Below are positions 45,856 to 55,369 of a DNA stretch of 64,000 nt, one piece after another; position 1 is the first letter of the stretch; the number at the start of each line of letters is the position of its first letter. The DNA lies in NCBI GenBank assembly GCA_963819975.1, contig CAWFYE010000001.1, forward strand, positions 248,001 to 312,000. The letters run 5' to 3'. The translations under genes and the position numbers were made by a program. The notes under the pieces are model-generated. The model saw only the letters and a list, made by a program, of their open reading frames with translations. It was not told where the DNA came from and searched no databases. The DNA comes from Palsa-1392 sp963819975. Lineage in GTDB: Bacteria > Verrucomicrobiota > Verrucomicrobiia > Chthoniobacterales > UBA10450.

Positions 45856-47211
45856 ATGGACGAGAAGTGTGCCCAGTTGTGGACGAAGGTTTCTGCAGCC
45901 TTAAAACCCCAGGTCAGCGCCGATACTTTTAAGCGCTGGTTTTCCGCCGTAAAACTGACCAGCGCGAACGCCGAAGCGGTCACGCTTTTGGTCCCGAACA
46001 ACATTTATCAGTTCTGGATCGAAAGTAACCATATGCCGGCTTTGCAGGCTTCGATCAGCGATGTCCTCGGCGGACCGCGTGCGGTCAAGTTTGTCTGCGC
46101 GGTCGACACTTCGGCCACCTCGGACGCGGCGGAACCGGAACCGGCCTTTTCGAGCCGGGCGCAGACCGCGGCGGCGCGCGCAAACAAGACCCCGGGCTTG
46201 AACCCGCGCAATACTTTTGAGTCCTTCGTGATCGGGCCTAACAATGAAATCGCGCACGCCGCCAGCCTCGCCGTTGCGCAATCGCCGGCCAAAACCTACA
46301 ACCCACTCTTCATCTACGGCGGGGTCGGACTCGGCAAAACGCACCTCATGCAGGCGATCGGCCAGTATATCGGCGCGCGCGGCAAGGCCGCCCGCGTCAT
46401 GTACCTCTCGAGCGAACTTTTCATCAACGAATTCATCGATGCCATCCAGCACAACAACCTCGTCAAATTCCGCAAACGCTATCGCCAGGCCGATCTCCTC
46501 CTGATCGACGATATTCATTTCCTCGGTGGGAAGGAGCGTTCCCAGGAAGAGTTTTTCCACACCTTCAACACCCTTTTCGACGGCCATAAGCAGATCGTTC
46601 TCTCGAGCGATCGGCCTGCCTCGGAAATCGCCAACCTCGAACACAGGCTCGTCTCCCGTTTCGAATGGGGCCTGACGGCCGAGTTGCAACCACCCGATGT
46701 CGAGACGCGGATGGCGATTCTGCGCAAGAAAGCGCGCACCCTGAAAATCAAACTGCGGGACGAAATATTTGAATTCCTCGCCACGCGAATCAAAACCAAT
46801 GTCCGCCGCCTGGAAGGTGCGCTCATGCGGGTCGCCTCCTTCGCTTCCCTGAGCGGGAAAGAGCTGACGCACGAAGTCGTCGAGCATCTCCTGAAGGATA
46901 TCCTGCAGGAAGAAGCGCGGCGCGCGGTCACGATCGACCAGATCCAGCGCCGCGTGGCTGAGCATTACGACGTTCGCCTTGCCGACATGACGAGCAAACG
47001 CCGTCCCGCCAACATCGCCTTCCCGCGCCAGATCGCGATGTATTTGGCCCGCGAACTCACGAAAGCCTCGCTTAACGAAATCGGCGAAGCATTTGGGGGC
47101 CGCGATCACGGCACCGTTCTGCACGCCTGCAAGCTGGTAAAGAAACGGATGAAGGAGCAGGATAAGATTCGGCAAACGATTTCGTTCATCGACAGCGCAC
47201 TGCAACGTTAA
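45856..47211 (+). CDS. dnaA: Chromosomal replication initiator DnaA
   Basis: 451 residues with all four domains. Domain I ends near 85, a short linker follows, and the AAA+ domain has Walker A GGVGLGKT (155-162), Walker B LLLIDDIHFL, sensor VLSSDRPASEI and the arginine region RLEGALMRVASF. Domain IV ends with FGGRDHGTVLHACKLVKK, the DnaA-box-reading motif. It binds DnaA boxes with ATP to open oriC. The 591-bp gap upstream and dnaN 70 bp downstream are the usual origin layout. Confidence 0.98.
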   Translation: MDEKCAQLWTKVSAALKPQVSADTFKRWFSAVKLTSANAEAVTLLVPNNIYQFWIESNHMPALQASISDVLGGPRAVKFVCAVDTSATSDAAEPEPAFSSRAQTAAARANKTPGLNPRNTFESFVIGPNNEIAHAASLAVAQSPAKTYNPLFIYGGVGLGKTHLMQAIGQYIGARGKAARVMYLSSELFINEFIDAIQHNNLVKFRKRYRQADLLLIDDIHFLGGKERSQEEFFHTFNTLFDGHKQIVLSSDRPASEIANLEHRLVSRFEWGLTAELQPPDVETRMAILRKKARTLKIKLRDEIFEFLATRIKTNVRRLEGALMRVASFASLSGKELTHEVVEHLLKDILQEEARRAVTIDQIQRRVAEHYDVRLADMTSKRRPANIAFPRQIAMYLARELTKASLNEIGEAFGGRDHGTVLHACKLVKKRMKEQDKIRQTISFIDSALQR

Positions 47212-47281
47212 GCTCCCTGCGAGATTGCGGTTGCCGGATAAAATCGGAAGCCTTACATCTTAACGACTCCTATCCGTCTTC

Positions 47282-48379
47282 ATGAAATTTAGCGTTACGA
47301 AAGAAAAACTTCTCGAATGTCTGCAGCAGGTCCAGAACGTCGTCAGCACGCGCACCACGCTGCCGATTCTCTCGAACGTTCTTCTGCAGACAAACGGAAG
47401 TGAAGTCCGCCTAACGACGACTGATCTCGACGTCGGAGTGCGCGGGAGCTTCGAGGCGACGATTGAAAAAGAAGGCGCCACCACCCTCCCGGCGCGGCGG
47501 CTCTTCACGATTATTCGCGAGCTGCCCTCGAGCGAAATCCAATTCGATGTCGATGGCAAAAACGCCGCTTCCATCCGGAGCGGGCAGAGCTATTTCAAAA
47601 TTCTCGGTCTCCCCGAGGAAGAATTTCCGCCGCTCCCGAAGTTCGATGATTCCAAGGTCGTCACGATTCGGCAGAAAGATTTGCGCGACGGCCTGCGCAA
47701 AACTTCCTATGCCATCTCGACCGACGAGACCCGCTACGTCCTGAACGGCGTGCTCTTCAGCTTCAAGGACAACAAGCTCACGCTCGTCGCGACCGACGGC
47801 CGGCGGCTCGCCATGCTCGACATCGATCTCGAGTTCCCCCGCAGCCACGAGGCCGACATCATTATCCCGACCAAGGCGGTCACGGAGTTGCAGCGTCTCC
47901 TGACCGACGACGGCGACGTGCGGGTGAGCGTAGGCAGCGGCCAGATCGCGTTTGATCTCAACAACACCCTCCTTGTTTCAAAATTGATCGAGGGAAATTA
48001 TCCCAACTATCGCCAGGTCATCCCGGGCGAAATGAAGGAACGCGTCACGCTCGAGCGCGAAACATTTCTCAATTCGCTACGGCGCGTTTCGTTGCTCGCG
48101 AGCGACAAGTCGAACTCGATCAAGCTCAACTTTTCCAAGAATAACATCGACATCACGGCCAACACGCCGGAAGTCGGCGAAGCTAAGGAATCGTTAGCCG
48201 TGGTCTACAAGGGCCGCGAATTTTCGATCGCGTTCAATCCTGAATTCCTGATGGCGCCGCTCCGCAACCTGACCGAAGACGAAGTTTTCCTCGATCTGAT
48301 CGACGAGATGAGCCCGGGCGTGATCAAGATCCAGAGCCCGTTCCTTTACGTCCTGATGCCGATGCGGATCAGCTCGTAG
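47282..48379 (+). CDS. dnaN: DNA polymerase III beta sliding clamp
   Basis: 365 residues, normal length. MKFSVTKEKLLECLQQVQNVVSTRTTLPILSNVL starts domain I. The conserved TDGRRLAMLD lies near 172-181 in domain II, and the C-terminal PFLYVLMPMRISS is the usual clamp ending. It rings DNA and tethers the polymerase. The 3' end overlaps the convergent GT9 gene by 34 bp, so the last residues of both are coded on opposite strands. Confidence 0.97.
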   Translation: MKFSVTKEKLLECLQQVQNVVSTRTTLPILSNVLLQTNGSEVRLTTTDLDVGVRGSFEATIEKEGATTLPARRLFTIIRELPSSEIQFDVDGKNAASIRSGQSYFKILGLPEEEFPPLPKFDDSKVVTIRQKDLRDGLRKTSYAISTDETRYVLNGVLFSFKDNKLTLVATDGRRLAMLDIDLEFPRSHEADIIIPTKAVTELQRLLTDDGDVRVSVGSGQIAFDLNNTLLVSKLIEGNYPNYRQVIPGEMKERVTLERETFLNSLRRVSLLASDKSNSIKLNFSKNNIDITANTPEVGEAKESLAVVYKGREFSIAFNPEFLMAPLRNLTEDEVFLDLIDEMSPGVIKIQSPFLYVLMPMRISS

Positions 48380-49266
48380 GCACTCTCGAGAACCACCGGG
48401 ACCTCGATTCCAGCCATCGCCAGGTTCGGCGAACGCAAGACGCGCACCTGCGGATTGGCCGGCGCCCAGACCGCCGGATCGGTTGGACCAAAGAGGAGCA
48501 AACACGGCGCTCCGACCGCCGCAGCGAGATGCGAAACGCCGCTGTCGTGTCCGATAAACAAGGCGCAGTTCTGCAGAGCGGAAGCGAGTTCCGGGAGAGG
48601 GCGCTTCATCGCCAGCACTATTCTTTCTGGAGGCAAACAGTCGGCAAGTCGCGCGACGCATTCTTCGTCCGCCTCGCCGCCGACGATCAGCAGGCATGTC
48701 CTTCGTTCCACTCCCAGTAATGTGACCGCGAGTTCGACGAAGCGATCGAGCGGCCAATTTTTTGCTTCACTCCCGCTGCCGGGATGGATCGCGATGAGCG
48801 AAGAATCAATCTTTCGCTCTTCGCGAGGCACAATCATCGCCGCGGGATCCTCCAGGTAGAGCGCGAGGCGCTCGAGCGGACGCGCCAGTTGCCGCGCGGC
48901 GTGCTCCTGATCGCTCATCTTCGACAAGCCGACGATCAAATGCCGCACCCCGGCCCGCTTCAGGTTGTTCGCGAAAATCTCGTCCGGATCGAAAAGGTAG
49001 CTGACGACCTGCTGAAAACCGCCGAAGTATGCGACCAGTTCGGGCGCCAGGTCGCCATCCCGGGTGAAGAATGTCGAAAGGGGCCCGTATTCGATCGAGC
49101 GCGTAGCGTCCGCGTATCCGCTCATCTGTGCGAGCGCGACGATATGCTGGTAGCCCAGAATCTCGAGATGCGCTGCGGGAAACGAATCGCGGAGCAACTT
49201 GATCGCTGGCAGCGTGAGGATGAAGTCGCCGATCGCGCCACCGCGAATCACCAGGATGCGACTCAA
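48346..49266 (-). CDS. GT9 family glycosyltransferase (heptosyltransferase-like)
   Basis: 306 residues. MSRILVIRGGAIGDFILTLPAIKLLRDSFP opens the N-terminal Rossmann domain of the family. HPGSGSEAKNWPLDRFVEL and the donor-binding FIGHDSGVSHLAAAVGAPCLLLFGPTDPAVWAP fit heptosyltransferases that add ADP-heptose to the LPS core. The acceptor is not predictable. It follows the small membrane-protein gene (17-bp gap) and overlaps dnaN at its end. Confidence 0.87.
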   Translation of the reverse strand: MSRILVIRGGAIGDFILTLPAIKLLRDSFPAAHLEILGYQHIVALAQMSGYADATRSIEYGPLSTFFTRDGDLAPELVAYFGGFQQVVSYLFDPDEIFANNLKRAGVRHLIVGLSKMSDQEHAARQLARPLERLALYLEDPAAMIVPREERKIDSSLIAIHPGSGSEAKNWPLDRFVELAVTLLGVERRTCLLIVGGEADEECVARLADCLPPERIVLAMKRPLPELASALQNCALFIGHDSGVSHLAAAVGAPCLLLFGPTDPAVWAPANPQVRVLRSPNLAMAGIEVPVVLESAYELIRIGIRT

Positions 49267-49283
49267 GGCTCAATCGGGAAGGC

Positions 49284-49829
49284 CTAGTAGGCGACGAACG
49301 CACAAACGAGGATAAGCGCGCCGTAGACAAAGCCGAAGCCGGAAAGGATGCGCCAGCGTCCGTCGGATTTCGTGCTCCATTGGATCTGATCGCGCAAAAG
49401 GTAAGGCATGGTGACCCAGAGAAGGCCCGTCACGATCATCAGGTAGGCGAGCACCGTGACGAGCAAGCGGCTCGTTTCCGGCCGCAGAAAGGCCGCATCG
49501 AGGAGCGGTTCGGCGGCGAGCAGACAGAGGATCCCGAGCGCGCGGACGGCAAGGAATTCATCCACGAAGCGGAGGACGAGAATGAATCCAACCGGCAGAA
49601 TGAAAAGCAACGGCCGTCGGAAACTGGAGAACTCGCCCATCTCCATCGTGGCCAAAAGCCAGACGCTCCAGACCAGGTCGATCGTCAACAGAATGGCCCC
49701 CGCGAAGCGGGAGCGTGGAAATTGCGGGAGAAAGTTGCGGGCGGGCGAAAAGAGAGCGCCGAGACTGAGTAGGGCGAGCAATAAACCCGCGATCAATCCA
49801 GCCGTATGCAGGGAAAGTGAGTAGATCAT
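49284..49829 (-). CDS. Multi-pass membrane protein of unknown function
   Basis: 181 residues from ATG 49829, whose first four bases overlap the miaB stop as ATGA. Five or six hydrophobic helices with few charged residues; one loop carries RDQIQWSTKSDGRW. No family or active site is recognised. It is translationally coupled to miaB and followed by the GT9 gene, so the three likely form one operon. Confidence 0.7.
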   Translation of the reverse strand: MIYSLSLHTAGLIAGLLLALLSLGALFSPARNFLPQFPRSRFAGAILLTIDLVWSVWLLATMEMGEFSSFRRPLLFILPVGFILVLRFVDEFLAVRALGILCLLAAEPLLDAAFLRPETSRLLVTVLAYLMIVTGLLWVTMPYLLRDQIQWSTKSDGRWRILSGFGFVYGALILVCAFVAY

Positions 49830-51244
49830 GAAGCGGCCCCGACGGGCGGCAGAAGTTCTTCCATTGGCGCCAAATGACAACTTTCCTCGTCCTGCGCTTT
49901 CACGCCCGACAAGCTGAAGCCGGTCGAATGAGTCACCTGCAGATCGATCATCTGGCCGATGTCGTTCTCGGTTCCTTCAAAAACCAGAATCTTGTTGCCC
50001 CGTGTCCGACCCGTTAGGCGCTGGCGATTCGTCTTGCTCGGTCCTTCGCAGAGAATTTCCACTTCGCGTCCCACGAAACGCGCGCCGGCATTTTTTGCCG
50101 CCTCATCCACGACCGCAAGCAAATCCTGATTTCGCAGTTCTTTAACTGATTCCTCGACCTGTACCGTCATTTCCGCCGCGGGCGTATCGCTCCGCGGCGA
50201 ATAGCGAAAGACAAACGCATTATCGAACTGGATGTGCTCAACGAGAGCGCGCGTCTTCTTGTAATCCTCTTCCGTTTCGCCGGGAAACCCGACGATCACA
50301 TCTGTCGTTAGGGCCATTTCGTGGTGGGTCGCGCGGAGCTGCTCGACCAACCGGAGATATTTCTCGGCTGTGTAAGTGCGATGCATCGCCTTCAGAATCC
50401 GATCGGAGCCCGACTGCAACGGGAGATGGACATGTTCGCAAAGCTTCGGCAGATCGCGCAACGCCTCGATCAGATCGGCGCGGAAGCCAATCGGGTGCGG
50501 TGAGGTGAAACGAAGTCGCTCCAGTCCCTCGACTTCGTGCACCGCTTCGAGCAGCTGCACGAACGGGCTCTTCCCCTCGACTTTCGGAAATTCATGGCGC
50601 CCGTAGAGATTCACGATCTGGCCAAGGAGCGTGACTTCTTTCACACCTTGCGCGACCAGTTCACGCACTTCCCTGACGACTTCGGCGATCGTTCGGCTGC
50701 GCTCCGCACCCCGGGTCCGGGGGACGATGCAGAAGGTGCAATGCATGTTGCAACCCTGCATGATCGAAACAAAAGCAGTCGCCTGCCGCGGCCGCAGGGT
50801 GTGCTCGCGGATCGTTTCCTGCGAGCCCGCCTCCTCTTCCGTGTCGACGATCGAGCAGCGCGGGTCGTCCATCCGGCGGGCGCGCTTCTTCGCCACCAGT
50901 TCCTCCACGCAATCCGCGACCCGATGAAATTTTTGCGTGCCCATCACGAGGTCGACGTGCGGCATGCGCTGCAACAACTCCGCCCCCCGCGCCTGCGCCA
51001 TGCAGCCGAGAAAACCAAAAACCGTCTCCGGCCGCTCCTGCGCCATCCGGCCCAGCATTCCCATTTTGCCGAGCGCTTTGGCGTCCGCCATGTCGCGCAC
51101 ACTGCAGGTATTAAGAAGCACGACATCGGCCTCCACTTCGCTCGCCGCCGCCACGTAGCCGCGGTCGAGCAGGGACCGAGCGACCTGTTCCGAGTCGCGC
51201 TCGTTCATCTGGCAGCCGTAGGTCTTGATGAAAAATTTCGGCAT
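49826..51244 (-). CDS. miaB: tRNA-2-methylthio-N6-dimethylallyladenosine synthase
   Basis: 472 residues from ATG 51244 (MPKFFIKTYGCQMNERDSE). An N-terminal methylthiotransferase domain supplies three cluster cysteines (in YGCQMN, NTCSVRD and LGCMAQ). The radical-SAM motif GCNMHCTFCIV lies near 165-175, and a TRAM domain ends it. It adds a methylthio group at A37 of tRNAs reading UNN codons. The full set of cysteines is intact. A TTG at 51256 is an alternative start but adds only four residues. Confidence 0.95.
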   Translation of the reverse strand: MPKFFIKTYGCQMNERDSEQVARSLLDRGYVAAASEVEADVVLLNTCSVRDMADAKALGKMGMLGRMAQERPETVFGFLGCMAQARGAELLQRMPHVDLVMGTQKFHRVADCVEELVAKKRARRMDDPRCSIVDTEEEAGSQETIREHTLRPRQATAFVSIMQGCNMHCTFCIVPRTRGAERSRTIAEVVREVRELVAQGVKEVTLLGQIVNLYGRHEFPKVEGKSPFVQLLEAVHEVEGLERLRFTSPHPIGFRADLIEALRDLPKLCEHVHLPLQSGSDRILKAMHRTYTAEKYLRLVEQLRATHHEMALTTDVIVGFPGETEEDYKKTRALVEHIQFDNAFVFRYSPRSDTPAAEMTVQVEESVKELRNQDLLAVVDEAAKNAGARFVGREVEILCEGPSKTNRQRLTGRTRGNKILVFEGTENDIGQMIDLQVTHSTGFSLSGVKAQDEESCHLAPMEELLPPVGAAS

Positions 51245-51414
51245 CGCGAGGGCCAACGATACACAAATGCGCCTCGCCCGCTATCGCTGAGAGCTTGTCG
51301 ATTCGTTAGGGCGGAGTGACAAACCGATTCGGAAAGGGATTGGCCTGCAGGCGCTTTTTCATTTCCCGGAGGACAAAACGAAAAGCGGACGTCGTTCTTG
51401 GCGACGATGATCGG

Positions 51415-51459
51415 GCAAGCTTCCAGCTTGCAAATCACAGACCACAAGCTTGAAGCTTG
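51415..51459. repeat. Pair of related hairpins (AAGCTT/AGCTTG words) before mtnP
   Basis: Two small perfect hairpins: GCAAGCT-TCC-AGCTTGC (51415-51431) and CAAGCT-TGA-AGCTTG (51445-51459), the second ending 12 bp before the mtnP ATG. They share the AAGCTTG core. The 215-bp gap 51257-51471 shows nothing else. Their position could affect mtnP translation; inference. Confidence 0.6.
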
Positions 51460-51471
51460 GGCTACCAAATT

Positions 51472-52341
51472 ATGGATCACGAATCACCAGCCATAGGCAT
51501 CATCGGCGGAAGCGGTCTTTACCAGATCGACGGACTACAAGATCCGCAGGAGCACGAGATCGAGACCCCCTTTGGTGCTCCTTCCGATATGATTGTCGGG
51601 GGCGAAGTCGCCGGACGGCGCGTTTTTTTCCTGCCCCGGCACGCGCGCGGGCATCGTCTCCTCCCGCAGGAACTGAATCATCGCGCCAACATCTACGCCC
51701 TCCGCTCGTTAGGCGTACGCTGGATCATTTGCGTGACGGCGGTGGGGAGCCTGCAGGAAGGCTACGCCCCGCGCGACGTCCTCCTGCCCTCGCAATTTTA
51801 CGATCGGACAAGCCAGCGTGCCGACCACACTTTTTTTGGAAACGGAATCGTGGCCCACATCGGTTTCGCCGAGCCGATCTGCACTCCGCTGCGCGATCTT
51901 CTGGCGGAGGCGGCCTCATCGTTAGGCATTCGCGTTCACAACGGCGGCACCTACGTCAACATGGATGGACCGGCTTTTTCCACGCGCGCCGAATCGGAAC
52001 TTAATCGCCGGCACGGGTTCGACGTCATCGGCATGACCAACCTACCGGAAGCGAAACTGGCGCGCGAAGCCGAGATCGCCCTCGCCACGATGGCGATGAT
52101 CACTGATTACGATTGCTGGAAGGTCGAGGAAGAACCGGTTTCGGCCAAGACCGTGATCGGGCATCTGCTCGCCAATGCCGAGACAGCCAAGAAAATTCTC
52201 GCCGCGGTCATTCCGCGAATTCCAACCGAACCCGATTGGCCCGAACACCGCGCGCTCGATTCCGCCCTCATCACCGACCGGTCGCTCTGGCCCGACGCCA
52301 CTCGGGAAAAACTGGGCGCGATCCTGGGACGCTTCCCGTAG
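51472..52341 (+). CDS. mtnP: S-methyl-5'-thioadenosine phosphorylase
   Basis: 289 residues from ATG 51472 (MDHESPAIGIIGGSGLY). Family marks: GGSGLYQID phosphate loop, FLPRHARGHRLLPQELNHRANIYAL, TAVGSLQEGYAPRD, and VNMDGPAFSTRAES for ribose binding. It splits methylthioadenosine to adenine and methylthioribose-1-phosphate in the methionine salvage pathway; other salvage genes are not in the window. Two 9-mer copies within it code for Ser-Leu-Gly. Confidence 0.93.
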   Translation: MDHESPAIGIIGGSGLYQIDGLQDPQEHEIETPFGAPSDMIVGGEVAGRRVFFLPRHARGHRLLPQELNHRANIYALRSLGVRWIICVTAVGSLQEGYAPRDVLLPSQFYDRTSQRADHTFFGNGIVAHIGFAEPICTPLRDLLAEAASSLGIRVHNGGTYVNMDGPAFSTRAESELNRRHGFDVIGMTNLPEAKLAREAEIALATMAMITDYDCWKVEEEPVSAKTVIGHLLANAETAKKILAAVIPRIPTEPDWPEHRALDSALITDRSLWPDATREKLGAILGRFP

Positions 52342-52497
52342 AGATCACCCCTTGGGAGGTCACCCCCGGGCTACAGCTTCGAGCCCCGTAACTGCCTGAA
52401 GACGGCGTCTACAAAGAGCTTGCCGCCGGAAACCAAACTATAGTAATTATAACACACCGGGCGGAAATCATCGTTTCGCCCCGGTTGGAGGTAGAAA

Positions 52498-52746
52498 ATG
52501 AATAGTAAAATTGCCCTCAGTTTGCTCCTCGCCGTGGCTTTCTTGCCGGCCTGTACAACGACCAAAACCACTTCGACAAATACCGATTACAAGAGCGCGC
52601 GTTACGCTGGCAGCGCTGTGGAACCGGCCTCGCCGGCGGAAGGTCCGGAAACCGATATCCCGGCCGAAGGCCCGCGCAACCCTCAGATTAATCCGGCCTA
52701 CATCCCGACGCCGCTCCTTCGGACCAGCGCCGCCTCCAGGCCCTAA
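52498..52746 (+). CDS. Small lipoprotein of unknown function
   Basis: 82 residues. Signal peptide with lipobox (LAVAFLPAC-T), then a Thr-rich segment (TTTKTTSTNTD) and a Pro-rich tail with no known fold. GGAGGT at 52486 gives a strong ribosome site. The upstream gap 52342-52497 contains an AT-rich stretch (about 52431-52455) that may hold the promoter, but I cannot assign a confident -35/-10 pair. Confidence 0.75.
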   Translation: MNSKIALSLLLAVAFLPACTTTKTTSTNTDYKSARYAGSAVEPASPAEGPETDIPAEGPRNPQINPAYIPTPLLRTSAASRP

Positions 52747-52756
52747 CGCCACCCTC

Positions 52757-53950
52757 TCAAGACTGCAAGACTACCTTCGCCTTCCCCGCCAGTCGCCCAA
52801 GCGCGTCGCCTAACGACGCGATTTGCAGCGCGGAGTGAGCGGCGCTGATCGTGATCCGAAGCCGGGCCGCTCCTTTCGCCACCGTCGGATAACGAATCGC
52901 CGGGACGAAGAAATTCTCCTGCTGCAGCGCCCGGGCCAGATCAAGCGCGCGTCTTTCGTCGCCCACCAGCCAGGGAATGATCGCGGCCGAAGGCTTGCCG
53001 AAAGCGGCACCGCCGTCCGGGAGCAGTTTTCGAAACTGCACGATCCTTCGCCAGAGCAGTTTGCGGCGCACGTCGCCTTCTTCCGAATTGAGGAAACGAA
53101 TCGCGGCGGTCGCGGCCGCGGCCAGCGCAGGCGGCGGGGCCGTTGAAAAAATGAAGGAACGCGCGCGATTGATCAGCCAATCGATCAGGTTACGCGAACC
53201 GCAAATGTAGCCGCCGCTCACGCCTAACGATTTGCTGAGCGTTCCAAGTTGCACATCGATTTCTCCCTCCAGGCCGAGCTCGGCTGCAAGGCCCCGGCCG
53301 TGCGGTCCGACCACACCGATGGCATGCGCTTCGTCGAGGAGAAGCGTCGCCTCGAAGCGCTTCTTCAACTCGACCAGTTCACGCAGCGGCGCGCGATCAC
53401 CGTCCATGCTGAAGATCGATTCCGTGACCACGACCACTCGCGCCTCGGGATGTTCACGGCGCGCCCACTCGAGGTGGCTCTCCAGTTTGCCGAGGTGATT
53501 GTGGGGGAAAACACGGAGTGCCGCTCCACTCAATCGCGCCCCATCAATGAGCGAGGCGTGACAAAGCTTATCGAGAATCACAACATCCTGTTTCGACGCA
53601 AGAGCTGGAAGCGTCCCGACGGCGGCGGCGTAGCCACTGCTGAAACAGATCGCGGCGGGCGCCTGCTTCCATTTCGCGAGCGTGCTCTCGAGCACGACGT
53701 GCGGCGACTGCGTGCCGCTGACCAGGCGGGAAGCGCCCGCACCGACCCCAAACTCCTCGATCGCCGCGATCGCGGCCTGGCGCAGGATCGGGTCCGCAGC
53801 CAGGCCGAGATAATCATTGGACGAAAAATTAACGAGTTGCCGTCCGACGATCCGCACTTCGGGTCCCTGCGGAGTTCCGATCTCGCGCAACTTGCGATGA
53901 AGCGCGCGGGCCCGCAGCGCCTCCAGTTGTTCCTCGAAAAATTCGCTCAT
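52757..53950 (-). CDS. bioF: 8-amino-7-oxononanoate synthase-like aminotransferase (BioF/KBL family)
   Basis: 397 residues from ATG 53950 (MSEFFEEQLEALRARALHR); the frame is open further upstream only as antisense of the next gene. NFSSNDYLGLAADP, GVGAGASRLVSGTQSPHVVLE, SSGYAAAVGTLPAL, LLLDEAHAIGVVGPHGRG and the PLP-lysine motif TLSKSLGVSGGY define the alpha-oxoamine synthase family. AONS makes the biotin precursor from pimeloyl and alanine; KBL and serine palmitoyltransferase look alike. No other bio genes are nearby, so the exact name is likely but not certain. Confidence 0.8.
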   Translation of the reverse strand: MSEFFEEQLEALRARALHRKLREIGTPQGPEVRIVGRQLVNFSSNDYLGLAADPILRQAAIAAIEEFGVGAGASRLVSGTQSPHVVLESTLAKWKQAPAAICFSSGYAAAVGTLPALASKQDVVILDKLCHASLIDGARLSGAALRVFPHNHLGKLESHLEWARREHPEARVVVVTESIFSMDGDRAPLRELVELKKRFEATLLLDEAHAIGVVGPHGRGLAAELGLEGEIDVQLGTLSKSLGVSGGYICGSRNLIDWLINRARSFIFSTAPPPALAAAATAAIRFLNSEEGDVRRKLLWRRIVQFRKLLPDGGAAFGKPSAAIIPWLVGDERRALDLARALQQENFFVPAIRYPTVAKGAARLRITISAAHSALQIASLGDALGRLAGKAKVVLQS

Positions 53951-53973
53951 GCACGCGTCTCCGGACGCGTGAA

Positions 53974-54879
53974 TTACATCCGCCGGAGGCCCCAGGAAAG
54001 CAACGCCGAAGCGTCCTGCCAGACGCCGGCTTTGCTGTCGCCAAGCACCACCACAATCACGTCGCGCCCGGGAATGGTGCCACTTGCAATCAGACAATGC
54101 CCGGCTGCCTCGGTGTATCCGGTTTTCATCCCATTGCAGTAAGGAAGGCGCTTTAGAACCTTGTTCGTGTTCTCCAATTCACGGGTACGGCCGTTGGCAT
54201 AACGAAAGACCAATTGCGGCAGGCAAACGATCGAGCGAATCGTCGGATTCGCGTAGGCTGCGAGCGCGATCCGGGAAAGGTCGCGCGCAGTCGAATACTG
54301 GTCGGGAATCGGTAATCCGTTGGGGTTAACAAAATTCGAGTGCGTTGCGCCGAGGGCGCGCGCTTTGGCGTTCATTTTCTCGGCAAAAAGCTCGATGCTG
54401 CCGGCATTATCGCGGGCCAGACAGCGAGCGACGTCGTTAGGGCTTTTTACGAGCAGCGCGCGGAGCAAGTCGATCCGCTGGTAGGTCTCGCCCGGCTTGA
54501 TATTCAACTTTACCGGCTCGGCCAAGGTATCGACCTTCTGCACCGTCACCCGGCGATCGAGATAACCCTCCTCAGCCACAATCAGCGCCGTCAGCAGCTT
54601 TTGGGTGCTGGCCGCAGCCCTGGTGGCGTCGGCATTTTTCTCATAGAGGATTTCGCCGGTCCGCGCATCCTCCACGATGACCGACGCGGCCCGCGTCTTG
54701 GGCGCGACCGCGCTGCTGGACCCGAAGTCGCCCGTCTGATACGCGACTGCCAGATCATCATCCGCCACCGGCGTGGCGCGCCGAACCTCTCTATGCTTAG
54801 GTTTAGCGGCGGCGACGCTGACGAGCGCGAGCACGATCGTCAGCGGATATGCGATCTGCGTAAAGGCTCGGCGAATCAT
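53974..54879 (-). CDS. dacA: Exported D-alanyl-D-alanine carboxypeptidase (peptidase S11)
   Basis: 301 residues from ATG 54879 (MIRRAFTQIAYPLTIVLALVSVAAA, signal peptide). Penicillin-binding motifs are in order: STQK (SxxK) in AAASTQKLLTALIVAEEG, SPN in LLVKSPNDVARC, and KTG in YCNGMKTGYTEAAGHCL. It trims the terminal D-Ala of peptidoglycan stems at the periplasmic side. The length lacks the long C-terminal beta domain and amphipathic tail of E. coli PBP5, so it is the compact type. Confidence 0.9.
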   Translation of the reverse strand: MIRRAFTQIAYPLTIVLALVSVAAAKPKHREVRRATPVADDDLAVAYQTGDFGSSSAVAPKTRAASVIVEDARTGEILYEKNADATRAAASTQKLLTALIVAEEGYLDRRVTVQKVDTLAEPVKLNIKPGETYQRIDLLRALLVKSPNDVARCLARDNAGSIELFAEKMNAKARALGATHSNFVNPNGLPIPDQYSTARDLSRIALAAYANPTIRSIVCLPQLVFRYANGRTRELENTNKVLKRLPYCNGMKTGYTEAAGHCLIASGTIPGRDVIVVVLGDSKAGVWQDASALLSWGLRRM

Positions 54880-54918
54880 GGGCGAAACAGTAGCAGCAGA
54901 AAATGGAAGCACGCAAGC

Positions 54919-55305
54919 CTAACGATCGGACCCACGCTGAATAAGCTCGACCTCGTAGCCCTCCGGCGCGTCGATGAAAGCAATCGCGCCGCCGCGTCCG
55001 TTGGGATGCGGACCGTCAGAGAGCGGATAGCCTTTGGCGGCTGTTTGCTTCGCGAATTCCTCGATATTGTCGACTTCGAATGCCAAGTGGGTCAGGTCGG
55101 GGCCGACCATTACCGGCCCACTCTCGTCAAACTTGCAAAGCTCAATTTCTTCCTCGCTCCCCGGTGCTTTGAGGAAGACGAGTTGTGAGCCGCGGCCCGA
55201 GGTGTGACGCCGCACTTCCTCCAGACCGAGCACGTCACGATAAAATGAAACCGTCCTTTCCAAGTCGCTCACGCGGTAGCGTGTGTGCAGAAGCTTTTTG
55301 ATCAT
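54919..55305 (-). CDS. gloA: Lactoylglutathione lyase / glyoxalase I-like
   Basis: 128 residues, normal for Ni-type glyoxalase I. MIKKLLHTRYRVSDLERTVSFYRDVLGLEEVRR, DLTHLAFEVDNIEEF and FIDAPEGYEVELIQRG carry the His, Glu metal ligands of the VOC fold. It detoxifies methylglyoxal with glutathione or another thiol. The stop TAG is in a 9-mer copy. Divergent from xylB, with starts 64 bp apart. Confidence 0.88.
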   Translation of the reverse strand: MIKKLLHTRYRVSDLERTVSFYRDVLGLEEVRRHTSGRGSQLVFLKAPGSEEEIELCKFDESGPVMVGPDLTHLAFEVDNIEEFAKQTAAKGYPLSDGPHPNGRGGAIAFIDAPEGYEVELIQRGSDR

Positions 55306-55369
55306 CGCTTCTTATTGCGCCCAATGCGGCTTAAATTCAAATTCGGCGCCAGCCAAAAATTTTTACCTT